Assembly: GCF_022867805.1 (NCBI RefSeq)
Contig: NZ_JALIFO010000015.1
Location: forward strand, 1-64,000
Length of the DNA: 64,000 nucleotides
From: Cuneatibacter sp. NSJ-177
Lineage (GTDB): Bacteria > Bacillota > Clostridia > Lachnospirales > Lachnospiraceae
Reading direction: 5' to 3'
This document shows, piece by piece, positions 43,815-52,400 of the stretch (positions are counted from its first letter, which is position 1; each line of letters starts with the position of its first letter). The position numbers and the translations under genes were made by a program. The notes under the pieces are model-generated. The model did no database searches. It was not told the DNA's origin and saw only the letters and a program-made list of their open reading frames with translations.

Positions 43815-45245
43815 CTATGATAATAAATCCTTCAATAGCTCACGGATCTTACCCGGATCCGCTTTCCCTTTGGTCGCCTTCATCGACTGGCCGACCAAAA
43901 AGCCAAAGGCTTTCTCTTTTCCTCCCTTGTAATCCGCCACGGGCTGCGGGTTTTGCTCCAGCACCTGCCGAACCGCCTCCCGCAGCTCCTCCGCATCGCC
44001 GGTCATGCCGAGACCATGCTCCTTGACATAGACTTCTGGATCCACGTCCTGCCGGAAAATCTGTTCAAAGACCACTTTCGCCGTGGTGCGGTTGACCTCT
44101 CCCGCTTCCACCATCCGGATCAGCCCAGCCAAATGCTTTGGTGAAAAGGAAAAATACCCGTTTCCTCCGCCGCTCTCCTTCCGCAGGCGCATCGCTTCCC
44201 CGATCAGCCAATTCGCCGTCTCCTTCGGCCGGCGGCAAAGGGAAACCGTGTCTTCAAAAAATTCCGCCATTTGGCGGGACTCCGTCAAGATCCCGATGTC
44301 ATACTCAGAAAGGCCATACTCGATCCGATAGCGGGCTTTCTTCTCTTCCCGCAGCTCCGGGATCCGACCGCGGATCTCTTCCATCCATTCATCGGAAACC
44401 ACCAGGGGAGGAAGATCCGGTTCCGGGAAATACCGGTAGTCCTTGGCGTCCTCTTTGGAGCGCATCGAGTAGGAACAGCCCTCGTTCTCATCCCACCGCC
44501 TGGTTTCCTGAACGACGCGCCCGCCGCCAGAAAGGATCTCTTCCTGCCTTTTTGCCTCATGGGCAATGGCCTGGGCAATCGCCCGGAAAGAGCTGAGATT
44601 TTTCATCTCTGTCCGCACGCCGAGCCCGGCCTCCCCTGCTTTCCGCAGAGACAGATTGACGTCCGCGCGCATGGATCCTTCCTGAAGCTTACAGTCGGAA
44701 GCGCCCAGGTACTGAATCGTGACCCGAAGCTGTTCCAGATAGGCAATCACTTCCCCGGCCGAGGCAAGATCCGGCTCGGAAACAATCTCGATCAAAGGCA
44801 CGCCGCTCCGGTTATAATCGATCCGGGATCCCCCGCCGTTTTCCTCATGGATCAGCTTTCCGGCGTCTTCCTCCAGATGGATCTCATGGATCCCGATCTT
44901 TTTCGTTCCATCCTCCCCTTCGATCTCCAGATATCCATTCCGGCAAATCGGATAATACAGTTGGGAGATCTGATAATTCTGCGGGTTATCTGGATAAAAG
45001 TAGTTCTTCCGGTCAAAATAGCTGACCCGCGTGATCTCGCAGTGGGCCGAAAGGCCCACCGCCACCGCATACTCCACCGCTTTTTGGTTCAGCACCGGAA
45101 GCGCGCCGGGCATCCCCAGACAGACCGGGCAGACATGGGTGTTCGGCTCGCCGCCAAAGGCCGTGCTGCAGCCGCAGAATATTTTAGATTTCGTCGCCAG
45201 TTCCACATGGACTTCCAGCCCAATGACGGTCTCATATTCTCCCAT
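43815..45245 (-). CDS. gatB: Asp-tRNA(Asn)/Glu-tRNA(Gln) amidotransferase subunit B
   Basis: A 476-residue subunit that phosphorylates and amidates mischarged Glu-tRNA-Gln (or Asp-tRNA-Asn). The start MGEYETVIGLEVHVELATKSKIFC is the family signature, the zinc-type cysteines occur in CGCSTAF and CPVCLGMPG, and the C-terminal YqeY-like tail domain (about 330-476) binds tRNA. It is the last gene of gatCAB, one base after gatA. A tRNA-Gln gene lies 6 kb away; bacteria with this pathway usually lack glutaminyl-tRNA synthetase, which the window cannot test. Confidence 0.97.
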   Translation of the reverse strand: MGEYETVIGLEVHVELATKSKIFCGCSTAFGGEPNTHVCPVCLGMPGALPVLNQKAVEYAVAVGLSAHCEITRVSYFDRKNYFYPDNPQNYQISQLYYPICRNGYLEIEGEDGTKKIGIHEIHLEEDAGKLIHEENGGGSRIDYNRSGVPLIEIVSEPDLASAGEVIAYLEQLRVTIQYLGASDCKLQEGSMRADVNLSLRKAGEAGLGVRTEMKNLSSFRAIAQAIAHEAKRQEEILSGGGRVVQETRRWDENEGCSYSMRSKEDAKDYRYFPEPDLPPLVVSDEWMEEIRGRIPELREEKKARYRIEYGLSEYDIGILTESRQMAEFFEDTVSLCRRPKETANWLIGEAMRLRKESGGGNGYFSFSPKHLAGLIRMVEAGEVNRTTAKVVFEQIFRQDVDPEVYVKEHGLGMTGDAEELREAVRQVLEQNPQPVADYKGGKEKAFGFLVGQSMKATKGKADPGKIRELLKDLLS

Positions 45246-45246
45246 C

Positions 45247-46710
45247 TCACGCCTCCTTCCGGCAAGGGCATACCAGGGCCGGAACCTCTTTTTGATAGCT
45301 GGCCGCCGCGTCGAACAACGTTTTCTCGGCCAAAGGCGCCGCCATCAGCTGAATCCCCAGCGGCAGCCCATTTTGGGCCAGCCCGGCCGGAAGGCTGACC
45401 GCCGGAAGTCCGGCGAGGTTCGCCGCCACGGTATGAATATCCCGCCGGTACATCTGGAGCGGACGGCCCAGGCTCTCGCCGAGCCTTGGAGCGCCGGAGG
45501 GCGCCGCCGGCCCCAGGATCAAGTCAAAATCCTGAAAAACACCGGCAAACTCACCGCGGATCCGCTTTCTTGCCTCACAGGCTTTCCGGTAATAATCCTC
45601 ATAGTGACCGGCGCTGAGCACAAAAGCTCCCAGCAGCATTCTCCGTTTCGCCTCCGAACCGAACCCTTCCGAGCGGGTCTTGCGGTACAGTTCATGAAAA
45701 TCCTGGTATTCTCCGGTCCGATACCCGTATTTCACGCCGTCAAACCGGGCCAGATTGGAACTTGCCTCGGCGCAGGCAATCAGATAGTAGGCCGGCACTG
45801 CGTACTTTGCCGTCAAAGGCAGGCGGATCTCCTGGATCTTAGCCCCCAATTTCTCCATGATTCCGGCTGCCGATTCCACCGCCGCAGCCATCTCATGGTC
45901 CGCCTCCCCCTCCAGCCACTCTTTCGGGATCCCGATTTTCTTTCCGGCAAGTCCCTGATCCGATAAAGGAAACATTTGCTTATCGCTCCGCGTCAGGGAA
46001 GTGCTGTCTTTCCGGTCCAGGGCAGCCATGGCGTCCCAGATCAATGCGCAGTCCCAGATATCTCGGCCGATCACCCCGATCACGTCAAGGGAAGAGGCGT
46101 ATGCCACCAGGCCGTAACGGGATACCGTGCCGTAAGTTGGTTTCAGCCCTGTCACGCCGCAGAATGCCGCCGGCTGACGCACCGAACCGCCGGTATCCGA
46201 GCCAAGGGCAGCCGGGACAAGTCCCGCCGCCACCGCAGCCGCGGACCCGCCGGACGATCCGCCGGGGACATGTTCCGGATTCCACGGATTTTTCGTGCTC
46301 CCAAAGGCGGAAGTTTCTGTGGTGCTTCCCATGGCGAATTCATCCAGATTCGTTTTCCCCAACACCACCATCCCGGCCTCTTTCATCCGTTTAACAGCCT
46401 CCGCGTCATAGGGAGGCACAAAATCCTGCAACATTCTGGAAGCACAGGTGGTCCTCAAGCCATCCGCACAGATATTGTCCTTTACGGCAATCGGTACGCC
46501 TGCCAGAGGACCGGTATATTCGCCCTTCTCGATTTTCCGCTGAACCGCAGCTGCCTGGCTGAGTACCAGTTCCGGGTCCACGGTGATAAAACACCCATAC
46601 TGGGAATCCCGGCCGGCAATCTCCCGTAAAAATTCTTCCGCCGCCTCCGGCGCGGACCAGCGTTTTTCCCGGATCCCTCTTCCGATTTCGCGGGCTGTCC
46701 TCTCTCTCAT
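45247..46710 (-). CDS. gatA: Asp-tRNA(Asn)/Glu-tRNA(Gln) amidotransferase subunit A
   Basis: A 487-residue amidase that releases ammonia from glutamine for subunit B. The Ser-cis-Ser-Lys triad is visible as K77 (AVKDN), S152 (GGSSGGSA) and S176 (GSDTGGSV). I chose ATG 46710 with GGGGAGG upstream; it overlaps the gatC stop (ATGA), which fixes the start, and the longer in-frame stretch above it is the gatC region read in another frame. Length matches the family (about 485). Confidence 0.97.
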   Translation of the reverse strand: MRERTAREIGRGIREKRWSAPEAAEEFLREIAGRDSQYGCFITVDPELVLSQAAAVQRKIEKGEYTGPLAGVPIAVKDNICADGLRTTCASRMLQDFVPPYDAEAVKRMKEAGMVVLGKTNLDEFAMGSTTETSAFGSTKNPWNPEHVPGGSSGGSAAAVAAGLVPAALGSDTGGSVRQPAAFCGVTGLKPTYGTVSRYGLVAYASSLDVIGVIGRDIWDCALIWDAMAALDRKDSTSLTRSDKQMFPLSDQGLAGKKIGIPKEWLEGEADHEMAAAVESAAGIMEKLGAKIQEIRLPLTAKYAVPAYYLIACAEASSNLARFDGVKYGYRTGEYQDFHELYRKTRSEGFGSEAKRRMLLGAFVLSAGHYEDYYRKACEARKRIRGEFAGVFQDFDLILGPAAPSGAPRLGESLGRPLQMYRRDIHTVAANLAGLPAVSLPAGLAQNGLPLGIQLMAAPLAEKTLFDAAASYQKEVPALVCPCRKEA

Positions 46711-47003
46711 GACTGCCTCCCCGCTCCAATGGTCCTCGGCACACGAAAACAGCCATCCTCTGCCTCCGGCGCATTGGCAAGCAAACGCGCTTTCGGAAAG
46801 CTTTCCTCCACCACATCCTCCCGCAGTACAGGGGCAAAGTCGGATGCCGCCTCTTCGGTCCACACGAGATCCTGTACGGTCTGCGCATACGCTAAGATCT
46901 CCGTCAGTTCTCTGCCTGCCCGCTCCCTCTCTTCTTTCGGAAGAGAGAGCTGGACTAAAACCTCCAGCTCTTCTACGATCTCCTCGGTAATCTGCTCTTT
47001 CAA
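46707..47003 (-). CDS. gatC: Asp-tRNA(Asn)/Glu-tRNA(Gln) amidotransferase subunit C
   Basis: A 98-residue linker subunit that holds GatA and GatB together: ITEEIVEELEVLVQLSLPKEER and the C-terminal LREDVVEESFPKARLLANAPEAEDGCFRVPR are typical. I prefer the TTG at 47003, which has AGGAGGGAAGAAA directly before it; an ATG at 47024 would add seven residues but lies ahead of that site. It overlaps gatA by 4 bases. Confidence 0.92.
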   Translation of the reverse strand: MKEQITEEIVEELEVLVQLSLPKEERERAGRELTEILAYAQTVQDLVWTEEAASDFAPVLREDVVEESFPKARLLANAPEAEDGCFRVPRTIGAGRQS

Positions 47004-47092
47004 TTTCTTCCCTCCTCGATCCATCTCGCCGCTTGCCGGGACTTTCACAGTAAACAGACATGTCTGCTTACGCAGACATCACCATGAATGAA

Positions 47093-47150
47093 AAAAGCCC
47101 CGGCCCTGCATCCTGCCGGAATCGCCGGAGCGGACGCAGGGGCCAAGGCC
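47093..47150 (-). terminator. dapF terminator
   Basis: On the minus strand GGCCCCTGCGTCC pairs with GGATGCAGGGCC, with a small inner CCGG stem, and GGGGCTTTTTTC follows. It separates dapF from gatC. Confidence 0.85.
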
Positions 47151-47165
47151 TTCTGGTTCCTATCT

Positions 47166-48023
47166 TTAAACGTTGAATTCGCCGGTAAATACTTCGGTGG
47201 CCGGGCCGCACATATCGACATGACCATCGTCCTCATCCCAGTGAATCTGAAGGGTGCCGCCAAGCAGGCGGACATCGGTCCGGGTCTCGGTGTAACCGGC
47301 CAGCGCGCAGGCGACGGCTGTGGCACAAGCGCCTGTCCCGCAGGCCATCGTCTCCCCGGAGCCCCGTTCCCAGACGCGCATCCGGACGGTTCTCGCATCG
47401 ATCAACTGCACAAATTCCACATTGGTGCGGTCCACGAAACGCGGATGCTTTTCGATCAGAGGACCGTACTTTTGAATATCCAGCCCGTCCACATCGCCGA
47501 CAAAGAAAACCGCATGAGGATTTCCCATGGAAATCGGTATCATCCGCCACACTTCTCCCAGGACTTCCAGCGGCTCAAAAATCTGCTCCGCATTCAAGTC
47601 CGCTTTCTGAGAGGGCGACACCTCCAGGTTGGCCCCGTGGCTCAAAAGCACCGGGCGGCCCATGTTGACCGTGGCCAGGCGGACCTTTCCATCCTTGACG
47701 GTCAGTTCGATATTTTTCACTCCGGATAAAGTATCAATTTTCAATGCCGTCATATTGGTCATGCCATGATCGTAGACGTACTTGGCCACACAACGGATTC
47801 CATTGCCGCACATCATGGCCTGGGACCCGTCTGCATTGTAGATATCCATACGAAAATCCGCAACTTCGGACGGCCCGATCAAGACCAAACCATCCGAACC
47901 AATTCCAAAGTGGCGGTCGCTGACCAGTTCAGCCAGCCTCCCTGCATCCATCGGAAGCTCTTCTTCCAGACAGTTTACATAGACATAATCGTTTCCGATT
48001 CCGTGCATTTTCGTAAATTTCAT
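47166..48023 (-). CDS. dapF: diaminopimelate epimerase
   Basis: A 285-residue enzyme that converts LL- to meso-diaminopimelate for lysine and peptidoglycan synthesis. The two catalytic cysteines sit in MCGNGIRC and ACGTGAC of the two mirror-like halves; the opening MKFTKMHGIGNDYVYV is typical. I chose ATG 48023 with GGGAGGCTAGCAGT upstream; a codon at 48044 lacks a site. No other lysine gene is near. Confidence 0.96.
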   Translation of the reverse strand: MKFTKMHGIGNDYVYVNCLEEELPMDAGRLAELVSDRHFGIGSDGLVLIGPSEVADFRMDIYNADGSQAMMCGNGIRCVAKYVYDHGMTNMTALKIDTLSGVKNIELTVKDGKVRLATVNMGRPVLLSHGANLEVSPSQKADLNAEQIFEPLEVLGEVWRMIPISMGNPHAVFFVGDVDGLDIQKYGPLIEKHPRFVDRTNVEFVQLIDARTVRMRVWERGSGETMACGTGACATAVACALAGYTETRTDVRLLGGTLQIHWDEDDGHVDMCGPATEVFTGEFNV

Positions 48024-48090
48024 ACTGCTAGCCTCCCAGGGCAACCCTCGCCCCTCCCATTTTTCTCCTTTTGCCCGCAGACGGACAACT

Positions 48091-48528
48091 TTATCTGCAC
48101 AGCTCAGCCACCACCTGGCTGATCACCTTTCCATCGGCCTTGCCTTTCAGCTCCGCCATCACGGCTTTCATAATCTGCCCCTTATTCTTCGTCGCCAAGA
48201 CCTCGGAGAACTGCTCCGTCAAAACTTGGCGGACCTCCTCCGGACTCATCATCTGCGGGGCATACTCTTTCAAGATGGCAAGCCGCGCCTGATAGGAAGC
48301 TTTCAGCTCCGCTCTCTCATCGGGGCAGGTATCCACCTGCTCCTGCACGCTTTTCATCTCTTTTACAATTACCCGATTTACGATTTCTTCTGTGATCTGA
48401 TCCCGGCAGCCCTCGTCAATGGCCACCTTCTTCGCCGCAGACACCAGGGAAGAAACTGCTTCCTTTCGCACCTTATCCTTGGCCTTCATCGCGGCAATCA
48501 TGTCTTTCTGCAAGGTTTCAAACTGCAA
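48091..48528 (-). CDS. GatB/YqeY domain protein
   Basis: A 145-residue protein consisting of one YqeY domain, the fold also found at the C-terminus of GatB and of some tRNA synthetases, where it binds tRNA. The free form probably does too, but its job is not established. It starts at TTG 48528 (MQFETLQKDMIAAMKAKDKVRKEAV) with AGAGGTGATTTC before it. Its place near dapF and gatCAB suits a housekeeping translation role. Confidence 0.92.
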   Translation of the reverse strand: MQFETLQKDMIAAMKAKDKVRKEAVSSLVSAAKKVAIDEGCRDQITEEIVNRVIVKEMKSVQEQVDTCPDERAELKASYQARLAILKEYAPQMMSPEEVRQVLTEQFSEVLATKNKGQIMKAVMAELKGKADGKVISQVVAELCR

Positions 48529-48542
48529 GAAATCACCTCTTT

Positions 48543-49145
48543 CTATGCTTCTTTCTCTACCGCCGCTACAGGAATATGATCCTCAAAACGGACCTGCCTC
48601 CGGTAAACCTCCGGCGGGAACATTCTGCGGTACAGCGTGTCCAACTCAGCCTTCAACATCTCGTCCGACTCGTCCCTCCGGCACGGAAGATACATCACCC
48701 GATACCCGACACCGAACACACGCGGCCGAATCTCCGTCTCTTTTAATCCGTTCTTTCGATAAAATGCAATTCTGCGCTCCCGGATCCCGCGTTCTTCCGC
48801 ATTGACCGCCTCATCCGGGCGTTCCACCTCAAAGAAGATTCCGCCCTTTTCTTTATAGTGGCGGTGAATCATCTTCAGGAAACGGCTGCCATAGCCGCCG
48901 CCCCGCTTTTCTTCTAATACCGCATAGTAATCCAGAAGGCAGAATTCCCCTCCGGTCACAAAAAATGCGTATCCTTGAAGGGCTCCGGCCTCATATAAGC
49001 CGTAGGGTTCGTAATACCCGTCCTTCGTCATATTCTGAATCTTCGTCAGCGGCTTCAGTTCCGCTTCTGGAAAATCGGCTTTCATATAATGTTTGTAAAT
49101 TACTTCTATTTCCCGGCCGAACAGGAAATGCAGTCCGTCTCTCAT
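48543..49145 (-). CDS. GNAT family N-acetyltransferase
   Basis: A 200-residue protein with the GNAT fold: the acetyl-CoA site reads EKRGGGYGSRFLKMIHRHYKEKG and the final strands contain FYRKNGLKETE. The substrate is unknown. I chose ATG 49145 with AGAAGGAGTAGACAG upstream; the frame above lacks a site. The yqeY gene follows 14 bases downstream, so they are likely cotranscribed. Confidence 0.88.
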   Translation of the reverse strand: MRDGLHFLFGREIEVIYKHYMKADFPEAELKPLTKIQNMTKDGYYEPYGLYEAGALQGYAFFVTGGEFCLLDYYAVLEEKRGGGYGSRFLKMIHRHYKEKGGIFFEVERPDEAVNAEERGIRERRIAFYRKNGLKETEIRPRVFGVGYRVMYLPCRRDESDEMLKAELDTLYRRMFPPEVYRRQVRFEDHIPVAAVEKEA

Positions 49146-49374
49146 CTGTCTACTCCTTCTAAAATTTTTTCTGCCATCCCAAATCAGACCTGCAGAATAG
49201 GTCTTTTCCCGCTCTCTCACCTGTGGATTCGGCAAAAAAGAAATCTTGTGTACCGAATTCTTTTATCATACCATACCCTTTTTATTTTGTCCATTAAATA
49301 CCAGACATAAAAACGAAATTACAAATTTTTTCCATTTTTTATTTAATCTGCATCGATTAGGCAAAAACATTCCT

Positions 49375-50208
49375 TTAACCGGATATTTTTTCAATACCGT
49401 CTTCCGTAATGCGAATCCGTCCCGTCTTTAACAAACGGCCTGCCGCCCGCTTAAAAGCATTTTTGCTCATCTGCAATTCTTTCTTGATTTCCTCCGGATC
49501 GGATTTGTCATGAAGGGGAAGCTTTCCGTCGTATTCCAGAACAGCCTGCCATACCCGCTCCGCGTCCTGGTCCATCTGGACATACGCCTTCTCCCTGTTG
49601 CTGAGATCCAGCTTTCCGTCCGGCCGCACCTGAAGCACGCGGGCTTCGACCGAATCGCCGGGGCGCAGGCTGGAATACAATTCCTGCTCCGGAATCAGGC
49701 CATAATACCGGTTGTCAACGGCAACCAGGGCTCCGACCTCGTCCTTTACCTGATACACCGTACCGGTCACCTTATCGTTTCTCTGATAGGGAGAGTCACT
49801 GCTCAGATATCCATATATTTTCATTGTGGCGCACAGACGTCCGCTTTTATCCACATACAGAGCCACCAACACCTGCTGGCCTTCTTTCAGCTTTCCCCGC
49901 TGCTCTTTAAACGGAAGAAACAGATCCTTAACCAGGGCCCAGCGCAGAAAAGCTCCAATCTCCGTCACCTGCGACACAGTCAGAACCGCCAGCCCGCCGA
50001 CCTCAAATTCGGTCTGCGCCGTCGTGGCAATCAGCCGGTCTTCGGAATCTTTATAGAGGAAAACGTCCAGCGCATCCCCCGGCTTGGCTCCCGCAGGGAC
50101 TTCTTTCTTGGGCAGCAGAACGGTCCGCTCCGATCCCTCTTCCCCCAAATATACGCCGATCTCTTTTTCTTTTACAATCGTTAAAACCTGTCTTTTTCCT
50201 AATTCCAT
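49375..50208 (-). CDS. CvfB-type S1-domain RNA-binding protein
   Basis: A 277-residue protein of the CvfB/YitL family: several S1-like OB folds (about 5-65, 70-140, 150-215) followed by a winged helix at the end (LPLHDKSDPEEIKKELQMSKNAFKRAAGRLLKTG). CvfB influences virulence gene expression in Staphylococcus and binds RNA; the precise job is unclear. The start at 50208 is one base after the thioesterase stop codon, so the two are translationally coupled. A 229-base gap with nothing recognisable follows. Confidence 0.92.
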   Translation of the reverse strand: MELGKRQVLTIVKEKEIGVYLGEEGSERTVLLPKKEVPAGAKPGDALDVFLYKDSEDRLIATTAQTEFEVGGLAVLTVSQVTEIGAFLRWALVKDLFLPFKEQRGKLKEGQQVLVALYVDKSGRLCATMKIYGYLSSDSPYQRNDKVTGTVYQVKDEVGALVAVDNRYYGLIPEQELYSSLRPGDSVEARVLQVRPDGKLDLSNREKAYVQMDQDAERVWQAVLEYDGKLPLHDKSDPEEIKKELQMSKNAFKRAAGRLLKTGRIRITEDGIEKISG

Positions 50209-50209
50209 T

Positions 50210-50938
50210 CTATCCTCTTTCCACTTCGGAAAAATTACCCTGAACCGCTGCTACGGCGTAAGGCCTTCCCTTCTCATCGCAGAGGGCCGCCACCGTCCAG
50301 CCATCCTGCCGGCCAACCTTTGGATAAATCCGGTCGCCAAGCCGCGCCGCTTTTTTATACTCCATCCGGAACTCGGTTACCTTTCCTTCCGGAAAATATT
50401 CTTCCGCCATACGGACATACTGACCATTATTGACATGCCCATTGGTATCCAACTGAATCCGCCTTACGGAAAAAGGCTCCCGCGCCTCCATCTGATCCGG
50501 CAGCGGAATCTTCCGGCTTCCCGCATAATCCATGGTGATCCGTTCATCCATCCCATAGATCTCGATCATTTCCGCCGGCGGCCGCTCCGGCCTCTCTGTC
50601 CCTGCATTATAATAGAACCAAAGGGAGTCGGCTCTCGCCAAAGAGCGCCCGGAGGCGGAAAACAGTTCAAAATTTCGCTTTCCCATAAAATGCTCAAAAG
50701 CGTAAGGCCGCGTCTCAATCCGGACCTCTTCTCCTAGTTCCGGGTATTCTTCCACTGTCACCTGCCAAAAACTCATCAGCCAAGCGCAGTTTCTTTCCTG
50801 CAAATAAGAAAGCCCCACGCCAAGATCCTCGGAGTGAAACGTGCTGCAGTCCTGAAAGTAATTCACCAAAGCCGGAAGCGTCAGCTTCCCGTCCGGCCCT
50901 ACCTCACTGAACCGGATCCGTTCCGTTCTACTGTACAT
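50210..50938 (-). CDS. acyl-ACP thioesterase
   Basis: A 242-residue double-hotdog enzyme of the FatA/FatB family: an N-terminal hotdog (RFSEVGPDGKLTLPALVNYFQDCSTFHSE) and a second one with DTNGHVNNGQYVRMAEEYFP, which carries the catalytic Asn/His pair. It releases free fatty acids from acyl carrier protein, as in other anaerobes. ATG 50938 (MYSRTERIRF) follows a GGAAAGG site. It lies one base before the cvfB gene. Confidence 0.92.
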   Translation of the reverse strand: MYSRTERIRFSEVGPDGKLTLPALVNYFQDCSTFHSEDLGVGLSYLQERNCAWLMSFWQVTVEEYPELGEEVRIETRPYAFEHFMGKRNFELFSASGRSLARADSLWFYYNAGTERPERPPAEMIEIYGMDERITMDYAGSRKIPLPDQMEAREPFSVRRIQLDTNGHVNNGQYVRMAEEYFPEGKVTEFRMEYKKAARLGDRIYPKVGRQDGWTVAALCDEKGRPYAVAAVQGNFSEVERG

Positions 50939-51138
50939 CGATTTTGCCTTTCCTTATTGACCGGAGAGCTTTTCATATAGAAACAATGCACACGCGGAAC
51001 CTTGTTTGCTTCCAACCGCCTTTGCTGTCACCGTATTCCGTCGCATCTCATCTCGACTCCTCCGGCTGTCAAAGCCTTCTTTGTCGAAATATTTCATCTA
51101 ATCACATTTAATATTCGACAAATACATCAGGATAAAGA

Positions 51139-51168
51139 AAAACCCTTGTAAGGATTTACAAGGGTTTT
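51139..51168 (-). terminator. tRNA-Gln terminator
   Basis: Minus strand: AAAACCCTTGTAAATCCTTACAAGGGTTTTT, with an 11-bp stem and T-run, directly after the tRNA gene. Bases 51139-51168 of the plus strand. Confidence 0.85.
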
Positions 51169-51174
51169 GTATCG

Positions 51175-51246
51175 CTGGGCTACAAGGATTCGAACCTTGA
51201 AATGACGGAGTCAGAGTCCGTTGCCTTACCATTTGGCGATAGCCCA
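51175..51246 (-). tRNA. tRNA-Gln (anticodon CTG)
   Basis: On the minus strand a full cloverleaf: acceptor TGGGCTA / TAGCCCA, D arm with GGTAAGGC, anticodon arm ACGGA-CTCTGAC-TCCGT giving anticodon CTG (reads CAG), T arm with GGTTCGAATCC, and discriminator G. The CCA end is not encoded. It is a single-gene unit with its own promoter and terminator. The more common TTG-anticodon isoacceptor is not in the window. Confidence 0.95.
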
Positions 51247-51264
51247 TCGCTCACAGCGATAGTA

Positions 51265-51293
51265 ATTATAGCGCATCCTCCGCCATTTGGCAA
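51265..51293 (-). promoter_or_regulatory. predicted promoter of tRNA-Gln
   Basis: Minus strand: -35 TTGCCA (51288-51293), 17-base spacer, consensus -10 TATAAT (51265-51270), 19 bases before the mature tRNA 5' end. Confidence 0.75.
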
Positions 51294-51342
51294 GACCCAA
51301 TTTCAACTTTTTTCCGAGAATCTTTTTCCCAGATTTTCCATC

Positions 51343-52398
51343 TTATTTCAAATAATTTTTCAAAAATCCGTATAATCTTCCCATCTCTTCCGGAGTTCCC
51401 ACGGTAATTCGCAGATAATTGTCAATTCTTGGTTGATCAAAATACCGGACAAAAATATTTTCCCGGCGCAGATCCGCGAAAAGTTTCCGAGCCGGAATCG
51501 TCTCATGGGTTACAAACAAAAAGTTCCCCATGGGTGCCGGGCAGGAAAAACCCAGCTCCTTTAACCGGCGTACCGCCGACTCCCGCGTATCCACAATTTT
51601 GTTCAGAGTTTCCCGGAAATAGGTCTCATCCTTCAAGGCCTCTGCTCCCAGAACCAGCGCCGTCTCATTCATTGTGTAAGAGTTAAAAGAATATTTGACA
51701 GAATTCAGCGCCTGAATCAGTTCCGGGCTCCCGATGCAAAAACCGATCCGCATGCCCGCCAGAGACCGGGACTTGGAAAAGGTCTGCACGATTAAGAGAT
51801 TGTCGTATTTCTCAATCAGCGGCAGCGCCGACTCTCCTCCAAAATCAATGTAAGCCTCATCCACGATCACCACGCTCTCCGGATTGTGGGAAACAATCTC
51901 CTCCACAAAAGAAAGCGGCTCAAAGATCGAAGTCGGCGCGTTCGGATTCGGAAAAACAATCCCTCCGTTGGGCTTAAAATAATCTTCCTTGACCAAACGG
52001 AACGCCTCATCTAAAGGCTGCTTCTCATAGGGGATGCTGAACATCTCGGCCCATACCGAATAGAAAGCGTAGGAAATATCGGGAAACAGCACCGGAAGCT
52101 CGGAGTTGAAAAACGTCTGAAACGCCATGGCCAGCACGTCGTCGGAGCCGACCCCGACAAAAACCTGATCCGCTCCGACATGGTAATAGGAAGCCAGCGC
52201 CGAAACCAACTCTTCGCAGGCGGGATCCGGATACCGGCGCAGGGAATCTGCCCGGATCGCTCCGAGGGCTTTTAAGACCCCCGGAGCCGGCGGATACGGA
52301 TTTTCATTGGTGTTTAATTTCGTCACGTCGAGTGACTTCGGCTGCTCTCCCGGCACATAGGGCTCCACCTGACGCAGATTTTTCATCCAGGGCTTCAT
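51343..52398 (-). CDS. hisC: histidinol-phosphate aminotransferase
   Basis: A 351-residue fold-type I PLP aminotransferase. LNTNENPYPPAPGV is the HisC opening; the PLP lysine is K209 in TFSKSRSLAGMRIGF, and NPNAPTS binds the cofactor. It acts in histidine synthesis; without other his genes nearby a wider substrate range (aromatic amino acids) is possible. The start at 52398 is two bases after the glmM stop codon, with GGAG upstream, so the two are coupled. Confidence 0.93.
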   Translation of the reverse strand: MKPWMKNLRQVEPYVPGEQPKSLDVTKLNTNENPYPPAPGVLKALGAIRADSLRRYPDPACEELVSALASYYHVGADQVFVGVGSDDVLAMAFQTFFNSELPVLFPDISYAFYSVWAEMFSIPYEKQPLDEAFRLVKEDYFKPNGGIVFPNPNAPTSIFEPLSFVEEIVSHNPESVVIVDEAYIDFGGESALPLIEKYDNLLIVQTFSKSRSLAGMRIGFCIGSPELIQALNSVKYSFNSYTMNETALVLGAEALKDETYFRETLNKIVDTRESAVRRLKELGFSCPAPMGNFLFVTHETIPARKLFADLRRENIFVRYFDQPRIDNYLRITVGTPEEMGRLYGFLKNYLK

Positions 52399-52400
52399 CT

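Noticed and set aside
44271-45398. 375-codon plus-strand ORF opposite gatB/gatA
   Set aside because: Antisense shadow in GC-rich coding sequence; no motif; gatB and gatA are full length with conserved sites.
46711-47061. Extended start for gatA in the upstream frame
   Set aside because: It would overlap all of gatC, which is complete; the ATGA junction and ribosome site fix the start at 46710.
51175-51246. Phage attachment site in the tRNA gene
   Set aside because: No integrase or repeated tRNA 3' end was seen within reach, and both flanks are housekeeping genes.
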